Assembly: GCA_029204225.1 (NCBI GenBank)
Contig: MU832130.1
Coordinates: forward strand, 1-64,000
Direction of reading: 5' to 3'
From: Diphasiastrum complanatum
Taxonomy: Eukaryota; Streptophyta; Lycopodiopsida; Lycopodiales; Lycopodiaceae
Length of the DNA: 64,000 bases
Part shown: piece after piece, positions 50,774 through 61,507 of the stretch
Position numbering within the stretch: the first letter of the stretch is position 1
How the letters are laid out: each line of letters opens with the position of its first letter
Position numbers and translations under genes: made by a program
Notes under the pieces: generated by a model
What the model was told of the DNA's origin: nothing
Database searches by the model: none
The model's input: only the letters and a program-made list of their open reading frames with translations

Positions 50774-51137
50774 GTATTGTGGACCATGGTTGATTATTAA
50801 GAAGGTCAGCCAAGTAGCCTATAAGCTACAACTACCTGTGGGATGCAAGGTGCATCCAATGTTTCATGTTAGCAAACTTAAGAATGTTTGCACGATGGCG
50901 ATAGCTTGGTGGAGGGTCTAGTGTCTCTGGAAGAGAAAGACATCACAAGTTATGGGCCATAGAGAGTCCTATCAATCATAGGGAGCGACGATTGAGGCAT
51001 CATCTCCTCCAAGAGTATCTAGTGGCTTGGAAGGGGCATCCTTTATCTAATGCTACCTAGGAGACTCGCCAGGCGTTGTGAAAGTCTTACCCAAAGTTTG
51101 TCATCAAGGATCGATGACTTGTCAGAAGAGGGAAGGA
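50774..51137 (+). pseudogene. gypsy G4: integrase C-terminus with chromodomain
   Basis: The plus strand reads YCGPWLIIKKVSQVAYKL and KVHPMFHVSKLKNV, the conserved segment after the gypsy integrase core. After frameshifts comes a chromodomain phrase LRHHLLQEYLVAWKGHPL and NATWETRQAL (50985-51075). The chromodomain normally directs integration by binding modified histone tails. It ends in a basic tail (FVIKDR) before the LTR start at 51138. Upstream pol is missing. Confidence 0.8.
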
Positions 51138-51560
51138 TTGTTAGACGCCATTCCGGCTCTGACGTATTCCCCCTGGCACGACCAGTTACTAGGGGCCGAG
51201 GGCCACGGTATTTGTGAGGCTAGTAACTGGGATGCACACCAGGGGACCAGTTGGGTCCGATGCGTCACCAGTCGTGACCCGGTGTGACCACCTGACAGGA
51301 TGTTAGTAGGCGGAGATATGACCGTATGGACCCTAGTCATCAGCAGCAGATAGGCCTTTGTTGGACGATCAGCTAGCTCGCAGTTATGCTAGGTGACCGT
51401 GTGTCACAAGTCCATGACAGGCACAGGGGTGGTGCCTCAAAGTCACGCACTGATTGCGGATACAGGATTCCATGGACACCCCTTGCATGGCAGCCATGTG
51501 TCCCCGGCCCAGAATAGCAATCAGATAGACTCAAGAGGAGGGCACCTATGGATGTGTGTC
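51138..51560 (+). repeat. gypsy G4 LTR, partial
   Basis: Starts TGTTAGACGCCATT directly after the chromodomain tail and is distinctly GC-richer than its surroundings. The right end is not recognisable; it is followed by G2 on the other strand. Confidence 0.5.
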
Positions 51561-52004
51561 TCATTCCTCACACCGGCCATCAGAGTTTGGGAGCTCCTGG
51601 GAGATTGGAGTGCAACAAATCTCGATCAACAACAATATCATTCGACAATCCAAACAACTTGAACAACTTCTCAATAAAAAGTTAACCAAGCTCTCAAGCC
51701 TTGTTGCCACGAATTGTGCCATTTTTGTTAGCCTGCCAACCACTACCCAAATGGCATCGTGACTCATCCCAGTTCTCAGAAGCCCCATTCTAAAATCCAC
51801 CAAATTATTTTCCCAATTATTACCAAGATATTTCAACAGACGTAACAGACCAGTTCCCTCGAGTCTTTTCACTTTAATAACTTGGCACTGTTTACATTTT
51901 TTAACGTATGCCTTTCATATTTGGCAAAAAAAAATTCCTTTTAACCAAGTGTGTTCTCAATATGTCAAGGTGTCGTGCACTAAGAATTTCATGATATTCA
52001 TGTA
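51561..52004 (-). pseudogene. gypsy G2: integrase core fragment
   Basis: The minus strand reads DAIWVVVGRLTKMAQFVA, the signature around the first catalytic Asp block of gypsy integrase (usually VVVDRLTKSAHF; here Gly replaces that Asp). In a shifted frame it continues as LFKLFGLSNDIVVDRDLLH, the second Asp block (NDIVSDRD-type). Upstream zinc-finger sequence is decayed (51880-51990). Not functional. Confidence 0.75.
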
Positions 52005-52245
52005 GGATTCAGACCCTGATATCATCTTTATCTAGCACACAAACCTTTCCAAAATAGAGAGCCACTTCTAATGGAATATTCTAACTGCATTTTCTCGAGT
52101 AGAGTGAATGAATGATATAGATTCCTCCCACCTCTACATACATAGTACAAGGAGATCCCACCATAAGTATGGTCCATGCTCAAATTTGTGACATGAGGCA
52201 ACCTGAAGTGATGACACATGGCCCTAAAATTGTAAGAGCCTAGCA
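52005..52245 (-). repeat. gypsy G2 primer site and partial 5' LTR
   Basis: Minus-strand TGATATCAGGGTCTGAATCC (52022-52003) is a primer site type next to an LTR end. The LTR portion 52023-52245 shares ACTATGTATGTAGAGGTGGG with the G1 LTR at 29131. Confidence 0.55.
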
Positions 52246-52593
52246 TTTCACCTCATGATGGCAAGGCCATCACCTCAATTTCATACCATTATGGTACATA
52301 ACATTCCTACTATTATTACTCCCAATCTATATGATTGGCTCTATGTTCTTCATGAGAATCTTAAGGTAAAGTTAGCGAGTCTACTAAAGGGGGAGGACTC
52401 CAGTGACCTACAAGAGTGAAGAATGAGGCTGATAAATTTTAGCTAAGTCTTGCACTTATGAGTAGCACCATTCGATCCAAAGAACACTCTTGCTATGAAG
52501 AGGCAGGGATGATGAGATTTGGAAAAGGGCAATGCAAGAGAACATTGGCAAAAATGGGTGTTCCAAAGAAAGAACAATGTGGATGAAGGCCTA

Positions 52594-53022
52594 GCTTTAG
52601 CATGCCTTGGTCCTCTTGTCCATGTCGATGCAATCATAGTTGCATGGAACTGCAGTTCGAGCCATCGAACCATTAGGAACCGGTCGAGAACCGATTCGAA
52701 CCGCTTTTTGGCCCCAAAAAAAAAACAAACAAAAAACGGTTTGAACCGTTTCCTGATTCGAACCTAGCTAGCCGGTTCGAATCGGGTCGAATTGGCCGAT
52801 TTGAGTAACACTGTGATGCATGGTACATCCATTTCTACCAACTATTAGTTGGCACTCCCAACCTATATAATTGACTCTGGATTTCTTTTTTTATATTCTA
52901 ACAACTACTGCTACTACATTCAACTGACACGCATCGTCTATCATGTTGGCATAGGAACTCATCATATGCAATGGAATTCTTTTAGCATGCCTGGGTTCTC
53001 TTATCCATGTTGATGCATTCAT
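52594..53022. repeat. 45-bp direct repeat flanking a palindromic insert
   Basis: 52594-52640 and 52978-53022 share TTAGCATGCCT(T)GG and CCATGT(C/T)GATGCA in the same order, about 384 bp apart. The palindromic repeat at 52645-52815 lies between them, just after the left copy. Confidence 0.5.
52645..52815. repeat. palindromic GGTTCGAACC-module repeat, two-armed
   Basis: Two arms of CG-containing modules (left: CAGTTCGAGCCATCGAACC, GAACCGATTCGAACCG; right: ACGGTTTGAACCGT, GATTCGAACC, CCGGTTCGAATCGG) flank a central A-rich run (52715-52736). The flanks share TGCATGG (left at 52637-52643 region, right at 52816-52823), a possible 7-bp duplication. The right arm matches 11110-11205. GGTTCGAATC resembles a tRNA B box, but no tRNA fold or A box is present. 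Confidence 0.5.
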
Positions 53023-53655
53023 GTACCATTCTTGGTCCATCCATATAGCATGGCAATTCAAAAACAATTGTTATTTGTTTAGTATATATTTTGATGGCTA
53101 TATACATTTTGGTTGTCTGTATAGTATATACAATGAGATGTACTATGTCTCTACTTCTTTAGTATCTATAATTTTGCATGAACTTCTATTTTCCAACATC
53201 GACATATTCTTTAACTTGACATTGAGGACGATGTCTTATTGAGAAGAGAATGAATGTTATAGGCCATATATTATGCATAGGTCATCTACAGTCCACAAAA
53301 TTATCATTATTTTTTTCAGAAATATACTTTGGAACTTTGGTGCATCATTGATTGTTACCAATAATTGAACTCCTTTACACATCAAATGATCATTATTGGC
53401 TGATGATTTGGAGACTGGTTGGTTAGTTCATAGAATAGCTTGGCTTTCAATTTATCAATCTTTTTACTTGCATTTACATTCAAGTTGAATGCTTCAATAT
53501 TGCCATTCATTTATATTGGAGAGCTAAATTGTGTTCATGTTCTCCAATTACTAATCTACACATTGTAGTTTTGATATTTTGTGATGTAGCAATTTTGACC
53601 ACCTACAATAGTGAACACCCATCTTTGTGACTTTCCCATACAACTTGGCTAGATT
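53023..53655. other. no recognisable gene
   Basis: AT-rich sequence with short frames only. Confidence 0.35.
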
Positions 53656-53660
<5 letters not shown>

Positions 53661-53706
<46 letters not shown>

Positions 53707-53710
53707 AGGG
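53661..53710. repeat. (GA)n microsatellite, about 20 units, followed by a G run
   Basis: GA repeats pass into GGGGGGG and GGAGGG. No LINE terminus was found on either side. Confidence 0.9.
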
Positions 53711-54249
53711 AGATCATAGAACTTCTTACCAGGTTGCATAAAAGTCGACAAGTACTGGAACTTCCGAGTTTTGAATCATGTCATCAAATGATGAAAAGGT
53801 TTTTTTTACTGCACATATCTGTTCACAAACATCACGATGACAGAAACACACATTAGATGTGTGTGCAACATGCCCAACCAAAACTGTAACTTTCAAGAGT
53901 TGGCTAACTCCAAAATTTGAACAACCAACTTAGTCTTGCATGTGACACTCTAGCATTAAGCTTTTCCTCAAAATCCATGTCCATCCTTACAAATAAGTAC
54001 ATTAAAATTAGAAAACAAATTTTGCAACTACCCTAGAACAAAACAGCAATTAGCTTAAGGATTGAACAATTGCCATAACCAAACAAGAATCATGGCTCAT
54101 GCACTAATATGGGCACATAAATGGTATATGTATTTCAAGTACATCATTCAAGTATGGTAGTATACAACAAAGAGAATAATAGTTACAAAAAGCCTCTCTC
54201 TTATAAATTAAAGGTTTCTTCAAATCGATTACTAAAGAACATCACCACT
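53711..54249. other. no recognisable gene
   Basis: No domain or terminus seen. Confidence 0.35.
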
Positions 54250-55045
54250 GAGTACTATTAGAATTATAAGGATAATTCAAAGGAGTACACTAATCTCATT
54301 TGTACTCACACACATACAACAATGAATAGATAGGACATAAGAGAATGTCTCGGATTCATACCATGATCAAAAGCTCGCTAAAATGGAATGATAGAGGAGG
54401 ACACAGCTCCTCATTAAAATATTGGCCTAACTCTAACTTAGATAAAAGCAAAAGCTAAAGGGTAAAGCTTAACCTAAATCTAGATCCAGTACTTGGTAAA
54501 TGCCCAAGTCAATTACTTAATTACAAAATTGTATCCTATAATAGTCTTCTAGCGCCCTGCTACATGCATAGATCTATAGCTAACCTAAATAGCATAGGCC
54601 TCTAAAATAGCTCGTAGGCTTGATCTATTAACGATAAAATCAACATTAATTTCTAACACTTCCCCTTAATGTTTATTTTGTTATCTATCACTCCTAGAAG
54701 TTCTCTTAACTTTTCAAATTTATTTTTACCAAGTTCCTTAGTAAAATTATCTGCAACTTGCTCTAAAGAAATAATTCTAAAGTTTCTCTCTGATGAAGTG
54801 TTGTCGTACTTCAATATGCTTTGATCTGTTGCGAAAAACCGGATTCGCTACCAACTTGGTACAACTCTTGTACCATATGAAGATCATACAAAATCGTTCA
54901 TAACCAAATTGTCTCTCATGCTGCAATAGTAGTGCTCGGTACTCTGCCTTTGTGAATGACAATGCAATGGTAGGCTGCTTCTTTGAACTCTAAGATATAG
55001 AACCTGATCCAAGACTAAAGACATAATACATAATCAATCTTCGAT
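54250..55045 (-). mobile_element. copia T: 3' LTR and RNase H remnant
   Basis: The LTR of about 400 bp ends at 54658 (TTTCTAACA on the plus strand), followed by the polypurine tract (ACTTCCCCTTAATG). It is distantly related to the X and Z LTRs (GAGTACACTAATCTCATTTG, TACATGCATAG). The pol end on the minus strand reads a decayed RNase H (RNRSKHIEVRQHFIREKL, 54777-54830; SFTKAEYRALL near 54940). It is cut at about 55045, where LINE F begins. Confidence 0.7.
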
Positions 55046-56160
55046 CTTCCGCATCCCAAGAGGGAACAACCCTGCTTCACCCCAATAGTGCTCCTAACTC
55101 TTTTAAAGAGACCCTTATCAGATTTGAAGCATCTCCAAACTTGCTCATAGAGTGCCATGATAGCCAATATGGTATCAGTGGAAAAATCAAGATCTCTCAA
55201 CCTCTGGATAAGCATATGCACCTTGGTTTCCAAGGGGATTTGAACTTAGGACCAAAGAAACATCGGATGCCAAGCCTGGATAAGCATATGACGTGGGACA
55301 AAGTCGAACGCTTTCTGAAAATCCACAAAACAGTAATATACTCTCTCATGTCTGGATCTAGCTTCATCAATAACAGCCCGAATCTGCCTCACAACTAATC
55401 ATTGTCTGAAGGATAGTGCCATAAAGTTTAGCCACAATGTGCCCAATCATAATGGTATGATAGTTATCAGGCTTCACGGGGGTCACCATTCTTGTGAATG
55501 GTAGTACACCATGGAAGGGGAAATCCAGAGTTGATGGCCTGATTAAGGAGTGAGGCCAAAATAGGTAAAAGAATATCAGTAGCATGAATCAGGAGTTCAG
55601 ACTCTAGGTCCTCGATATCCTGAGCGCAATGGGTCTTCATTTTCTCAATGGCAAGGGAGACTATGGCAGGGATGAAAAAGAAGAAAGTGGAGGGACGAGG
55701 AGATATAACAATCAGATCATTGAGAAAGGTATAAAGTAATGTGGCATATTCAGTCCAACGATGTAAATCTCTCAACAATGGAGGTGGAGCACGAGGAATA
55801 AACTCACGCCAAAAAGCACCAGATGAGGAACTATAGACAAGATCCACAAGGCGTTTCCCTTCAAAATTTTCACATATGCATTTTTCATAGCGACAAGTAT
55901 AGCTATATAGGCGTCCGAGATGACGAAGATGGGGGGATGGCAAGTGTAAAGAGCAATAGGGAAAACCCCTAAGATGAGGATAGGAAAACACAACATGAGA
56001 CATAGGAGCAAAACCTCCCAACCAATCCTAGATCTAGCCCCCGAGCCATGCCATGTGAAAACAAGAGGAGAAGAGAGCAACTGATAACCTGAACCCAAGT
56101 TGTCGAGGGGAGAATCCCTACCTCAATATCCCGTGTATGAACCCATGCAATCCCCATGAA
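55046..56160 (-). mobile_element. LINE F: internal fragment, no 3' tail
   Basis: A minus-strand LINE piece whose reading runs from about 56160 to 55046. It ends abruptly inside the RT at VKQGCSL, so the 3' end with hairpin and microsatellite is missing. A 3' loss is not expected from LINE insertion and implies later deletion or recombination with copia T. Confidence 0.8.
55050..56021 (-). pseudogene. LINE F ORF2 fragment (RT N-terminal half)
   Basis: The frame 55467-56021 reads GKRLVDLVYSSSSGAFW, FIPRAPPPLLRDL and EDLESELLIHATDIL. The next frames read DNYHTIMIGHIVAKLYGTIL (55430-55490) and LIQRLRDLDFSTDTILA, RSTIGVKQGCSL (55060-55210). Each has a direct counterpart in LINE E. At least three frameshifts. 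The YADD box and everything 3' of it are absent. The last residues of the frame ending at 55015 are copia T sequence read out of frame. Confidence 0.85.
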
Positions 56161-56396
56161 GTCCAACTATAAATGGGTCATAGCTCTTCATGTAGTCCTC
56201 CTGACTATATCCGTCACAAGTACATGCACTACTCCATACGTCTCAATTAGAGTGTCTGGGTCCTCTCAAGGTCATTAGTCACAAACAGGCCTCGACATGG
56301 AATTAAATCTCAGCGTGGCTAATAAACTCGAATACTGAAGGGCCGGTCTACCATATTAGGACTATTCCATGTCCTTAACAGAATATGGCCATAACA
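56161..56396 (-). repeat. gypsy G3 LTR (3'), partial
   Basis: On the minus strand this starts TGTTATGGCCATATTC at 56396, immediately after a polypurine tract AAGGGAGGAAGGA (56409-56397). The far end meets LINE F near 56160. Confidence 0.55.
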
Positions 56397-56612
56397 TCCT
56401 TCCTCCCTTAAACAGGTTCTGTCCTCAGAACGAGAAAGAGAAGACATGAAATTATTCCTTAAGCATTCAACTTTTACCCAAGAATTATTATCCTCAGTCT
56501 GATCTTTCCATCTGAATAAGTACTCAGAGATGTAACAACTCTTCAATTGCTTGCCTCTACACAGGAGTACTGACTCAAAATCCAAAGATACACTAAGCAA
56601 TAAATATTCCAA
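56397..56612 (-). pseudogene. gypsy G3: chromodomain at the pol C-terminus
   Basis: The minus strand reads KSCYISEYLFRWKDQTEDNN and SWVKVECLRNNF, a chromodomain pattern (YLVRWKGxxEEDxTWE with some residues lost), then SRSEDRTCLREEG before the LTR. Position before a polypurine tract and LTR supports the assignment. The rest of pol is not recognisable in the AT-rich sequence to the right. Confidence 0.65.
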
Positions 56613-59600
56613 ACAGGTTGATCTTCTCCAAATAAAAGTTCTTCACCTTCATGTAATCCCAATTACACGAACCATCGGGTGAATTAACTCTTTATTTCTA
56701 AGATCAAGTCCAAAGGCTAAAGAAAATTCATTTTTCTGAGAGTCTAAAATTTGTCCACAATCTCTTGTAGATAATAGTGCTTCTTAGTACGAACATTCTT
56801 AAAATATCCAAATATTCTAAAATAAAACAATTCAATCAACCAACATCTCTAGGAGATCCATCAAGTTGTAGACAATTATAACTCAATCCAAAGCACTTTA
56901 GTTATTCTATGAGTTAATAGCCCCATATGCCAGAAATCAGCAATACATCTGAATCTTAATAGATTTACCTGTCTCCTATAATCTGGAGATATAGACTGAA
57001 CTTCGTACACAAGCAGTAGTAGAATACAATCCACTAAAGTAAGCGAAACTCAAAAACTAGTTACTTCCTGAGATATGCCTGTGAGATCCAATAGGTCTCA
57101 ATAAATCACTGGAGTAAAGAGATTAAGATTTTCAAACGCTAATCTAAACTCAACTCAATTAATAGTTGGGAAATTACTCGACATACTTAAGAATCAACAC
57201 ATTTTCTAATTATCCTCTGATTAAGTATCCATTTATGATCCGTCAATCACAAATAGTTAGATTCTTATGATTCGTCAATCATAATTCTCGGGAACTTCAA
57301 AACATACTTAATTCCTAAAGGATACTGGATTTTATGTCTAATACATAACTCAGGAAACATAAAAGAATCATTCTAAAATCTTCCCCGTCCTAGAGATACT
57401 AGATTTTAAGAATATCCCTCAAACTGGATTCTTAACCAAAATGTGAGTTATCCAAATTCCAAACCATCAGGTAGTCAAAGACAGAAAGCATACCAAAATG
57501 GTATCAATAACCATCTTCATCCCCCAACAACTTCAGATTATAGTCTAAAACTGAATTCTAGATATCCAAAGTTTTGTTGAATCTCCCGAACATTCAGTTG
57601 TCATTCTTGGTACCATTATGATTCGTTATCCAATTGAGCTCTCTGGGATACAATCACTAATGAAACTGAGCCTATTTCTCATTTGAGAAATACTCTCCCA
57701 AGAATTCTGTATGTTCTATGCACATAGCTTTTTCTGATGAATTAGAATGATTCATAAATCATGCGTCTTATAAGCAACATATATAAACAAACAATTCCTG
57801 GTGAATTCACTTCACATTGTTCATCAATTAACTTTTCATAGGAGTAACCCAATCACTCAAGTTAATTCTAAAGATCCAAAAATCTCAAATGTCTAGGTGC
57901 AGATCTTAATTGTACATGTACAACACCACATTTAGATCCATATCCAAATCTCTCTTAAGTTAACCAATAAATCTTTCAGAACAAGATCCGTTAACTCTGC
58001 AAATAAACAATACTTGATCATATGTCTATGTTCACCAACTAGGTTAAGTGCACCAAATAGCCCTAGTAACCAGGAATACATAGTAGATCCATACAAGATT
58101 AATCGTGCACATATGAGAATAATCTCACTATGACCCAGTACATAAACACATATGTCCTTATCTGGTAGATTCCTCCAAAATCCGCATATGTTAGTCTCAT
58201 ATCTCACTGAGAATCTTGTAACTCAGCTACCATAGAATTCTATTTCTCATGAGTAAATAACATATCTGGGAAATCTCTGAGACTGGAAACACATCCTCTC
58301 CCACCCACTTACAAAAATTTCCCTCATCAACCCCTCCTTGATCCTAATACACCAACTAAGATTAGATTGATTCAAAACAAACATTTCATGATCAGATTCA
58401 CTTCTATCCCTGACAAACTAGGATTAGTAACTTCCGATCTTACTCAATACTACTTATAATGATTTCCAATTTCAAACCATTTCTAGTTCCAGATCGTTCC
58501 ACACAATCCCTAGAAACTTTCTCTTATTCAAGATTTCCAATTCTGTATTATATTCTAGAATTGTCTAAAAATACATTCAGATAATTTCTATACCCCAACC
58601 GGTGTCCACCCGAATGCTGCGCAACCAATAGATCTTCTGATAGACTTTTACACACCACTTTACCCCTCCTTTTTAAAGAAATTCCCAAATTTCTTACAAA
58701 AAGTTAACTAGAGAGATGACATATGAAAATATCTGAAAAGTCAATAATAAGTGCCTTCCCTAAAAGGATTCACTCTATTATTTCCAGGACTTTTCCCCTT
58801 GAATAATTTCAATACAAGTGATAGTAACATCATCCATCCAAGATCTACCTATGCATAAGAGATAATCTGGGTTTTAAGAAATTGAAACCACAAAAGACTC
58901 AAGAATTTATCCAAAAATTCCAAGCCTTATGCCTATAAGTAATAGTTCGCATGACAACAATCCTTCAGAAATAACTGCACACTGGAAGGATCATATAAAA
59001 TTTGTCTGATATCCAATATTTGAGAAATTTTAAAGAAGTAAGGGTTCTAAAAGAAGGTGAGAAATAGCTTTAAGGGTTTCCTGATTTTGTAAATTATGAG
59101 ATACGGACTAAATCTCAAAATTTCCCAAAATACCCTTCAATTAAACAATAGTCTAATTTTTCCATATCGCGAATAGGTACTAAAAATTACCATTGATAAT
59201 CAGATCTTAAAAATCCTAGAATTCCCTTTCCAAAATTACTGATGTCCCATACCACCAGCTCTTCCTTCCAAACAATCCCTAACCGCCATATCTGATAAAC
59301 CAGAATTTAACTAACTCATCTGGAATTGCCTATACCAAGTATAGGCACATATCGTTATAACCAACCACTAGAGAATCGATAAATTTTATTTCCCGATGGA
59401 TAATAATCCATTTACGAAAGGATGATCTAACCATAAGACTCCACAGATGGATTATCATCACATCTCAAGTATTTCTGGTTAGTAAAAGCTTTATCAATGA
59501 AGGATCCTCATCCCTAAAAGAAAACCGTTTACTGTACTAACAACTTGAATGTGATCCATATGTTAACACATTCCTTATTCATCCAAATTTAAAATTTACG

Positions 59601-60216
59601 GTCATTCCATGGTCATACATGATATCAAACAAGAATTCAGTTAAATCCTTTGATCAATTTTACTATGGAATTTCTCCATAACTGGTATTATGTAACTTTC
59701 CCACAGGGATTATCAAAAAAACCCATCGGTGTTCCACCGAATTGAAAAGGAAAAAAAAAAACACAAATACCATTTAACTCAATTTACTGGGAGTACCCAT
59801 ACTCCATAGTTAAGTGGCTAAATAGCATAGTACCAGGGAATCAAATTCCCTTCGGACATTCACAGGCCTTCTCTTCTCCAATCATCAACAATCATGGTAA
59901 TGAATTAATTTTTAAGATCATGTTGGGCAATTAGAACACTTAAAGCTGTGATTACATTTAGCATAAGCTGTTGGGGATGGTTTATTTAATGTTAATCCTA
60001 AATTTATGAACTTCGTTCATAAAATCTCAGTTAGGATCTCATATAAGCAAATAAATTTGTCGTCCAGGATGTCTCCTCATAGGAGGTCTAACTGCTCGGG
60101 CAGCAACATGGCAATAAATAGTGCGTTATCTTTGATCTTTGTGAGCATGTATGTCGTCCTCATCAGCATCATCATCAACAAGTTCTGGGTTGTTCCGTGA
60201 TCTCATAAGTAGTCAG
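56613..60216. other. 3.6 kb with no recognisable feature
   Basis: AT-rich throughout with no frame above about 90 codons and no domain, LTR end, microsatellite or RNA gene that I can support. If gypsy G3 once had a full pol it should lie here on the minus strand, but I see no protease, RT or integrase motif. Repeated ATTCTAGA/GATTCC-type words give a low-complexity feel. Confidence 0.4.
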
Positions 60217-60890
60217 TGTTGGAAAGAGGTGATAATGCAATAACGACAAATCAAAGCTTGTGAACGATTTATCGAGCGCAGCGGAATGAGCCTGCTTTCC
60301 CAATGCATGGCTACGCCTATCAATTTGAACAAAACATAATGACAAGAGTCGCATTCAATCTTTCAGCAACTAACTTTAAAATCATCAGAGCTAAAGTGAT
60401 TACATAGCCAAACAATGAAGAATTGAATTATCAAACAAAAGCAATATGAAATCATAGAGATTCTGACATGATAATGAACGCAATAAAGGATAGATTGATT
60501 CAACAAAATGATGAGCACAAGACAATTGCGGATAGAAACCGCATACTCTAAACTATCTCTGAAACCTCTGTCTGATCTGCACTTCTATTGATAAGCAATA
60601 AGCGCTGATACCACAAGATCGTAGGAAGCTTTCCACCTTCACCATCAACTTCAGAATCACCAAATTCATTTGTCCTATGCACCTCATCAAAGATCACATC
60701 TTTGCGAATGTGGATTTTCCACGTCATAGGATCAAAACATCTATATGCTTTTGTTTTCTCATCGCATCCAACAAAAAATGCACTTTATGGATTTTGCATC
60801 TAGCTAATTTTGCTCTTCTTGAATCTTTTGGCACGTGCACACAAGCTTTGCAACCAAAAATGCGCAATCTTTCAAACTAAAGCCTTCTAC
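60217..60890 (-). pseudogene. copia U: integrase end and linker remnant
   Basis: The minus strand (60885 leftwards) reads IFGCKACVHVPKDSRRAKL with a frameshift, then KCIFVGCDEKTKAYR-like and DEVHRTNEFGDSEVDGEGG. This is the copia integrase C-terminus and linker (compare VFGCTAYAHIPK). Sequence from 60217 (TGTTGGAAAGAGG) may be its LTR, which I cannot confirm. The V2 LTR interrupts it at 60891. Confidence 0.5.
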
Positions 60891-61389
60891 CTGTAGGAAA
60901 TAGAAGCCTAAGGATCCAGGATCTTAACTATTCAATCACACAAAGCATTCTCAAAAGAAAGAGAGAGATGGCTAGACCTCTTGTAGAAACTTGTGGACAG
61001 CCAAGGGGAATAGTCAGTATTGCTTACAAAAGTGTCTCATACAAATGGGATGCACACATATATATAGTCCAAGATGACTATCTAACTTCATGACTATTGG
61101 CTATCCAACTTCTTGACTATTGGCTGTCCAACTACTTGACTATTGACTATCCAACTTTCTATAAGTTACATAGAAAGAATAAGGTACCTCCAATATGTCA
61201 AGTTGGGATACTTAATGTCACAATTAGGCCTAGTGGACCCATGAGTCCCTACCAAGTTAATTTCATACTAACTTAGCTAATTCTAAGTTTAGTAGGCCTA
61301 ATATAATAAATGACCATGGTTACACAACTCTAGACCTTTTGGTCAAAGTAACCTATGGTAATGTAAGCAATTCCATTTACATTCCAACA
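60891..61389 (-). repeat. copia V2 3' LTR
   Basis: 499 bp, TGTAGGAAATAG...ATTCCAACA on the plus strand, longer than the V1 and V3 LTRs. Contains the family stem-loop at 61313-61358 with inner hairpin GACC-TTTT-GGTC. Confidence 0.85.
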
Positions 61390-61507
61390 CCCTCCTTAAA
61401 TGGAAATGCATAACATAACATGAAGTAACTTCTAGAAAGATAAAAATGCAACTTGTTGTCCGAACTTCATGTCGCCAAATAAACTTCGCACCGAAGTAGT
61501 CGAAATC

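Noticed and set aside
52640..52815. tRNA gene or tRNA-derived SINE, because GGTTCGAATC resembles a T-loop/B box
   Set aside because: No cloverleaf, no A box and no acceptor stem; the motif recurs as a palindromic module instead.
60601..60620. Primer-binding site CTGATACCAC near 60608
   Set aside because: It lies within an apparently continuous copia linker reading frame and no LTR terminus follows, so it is probably a chance match.
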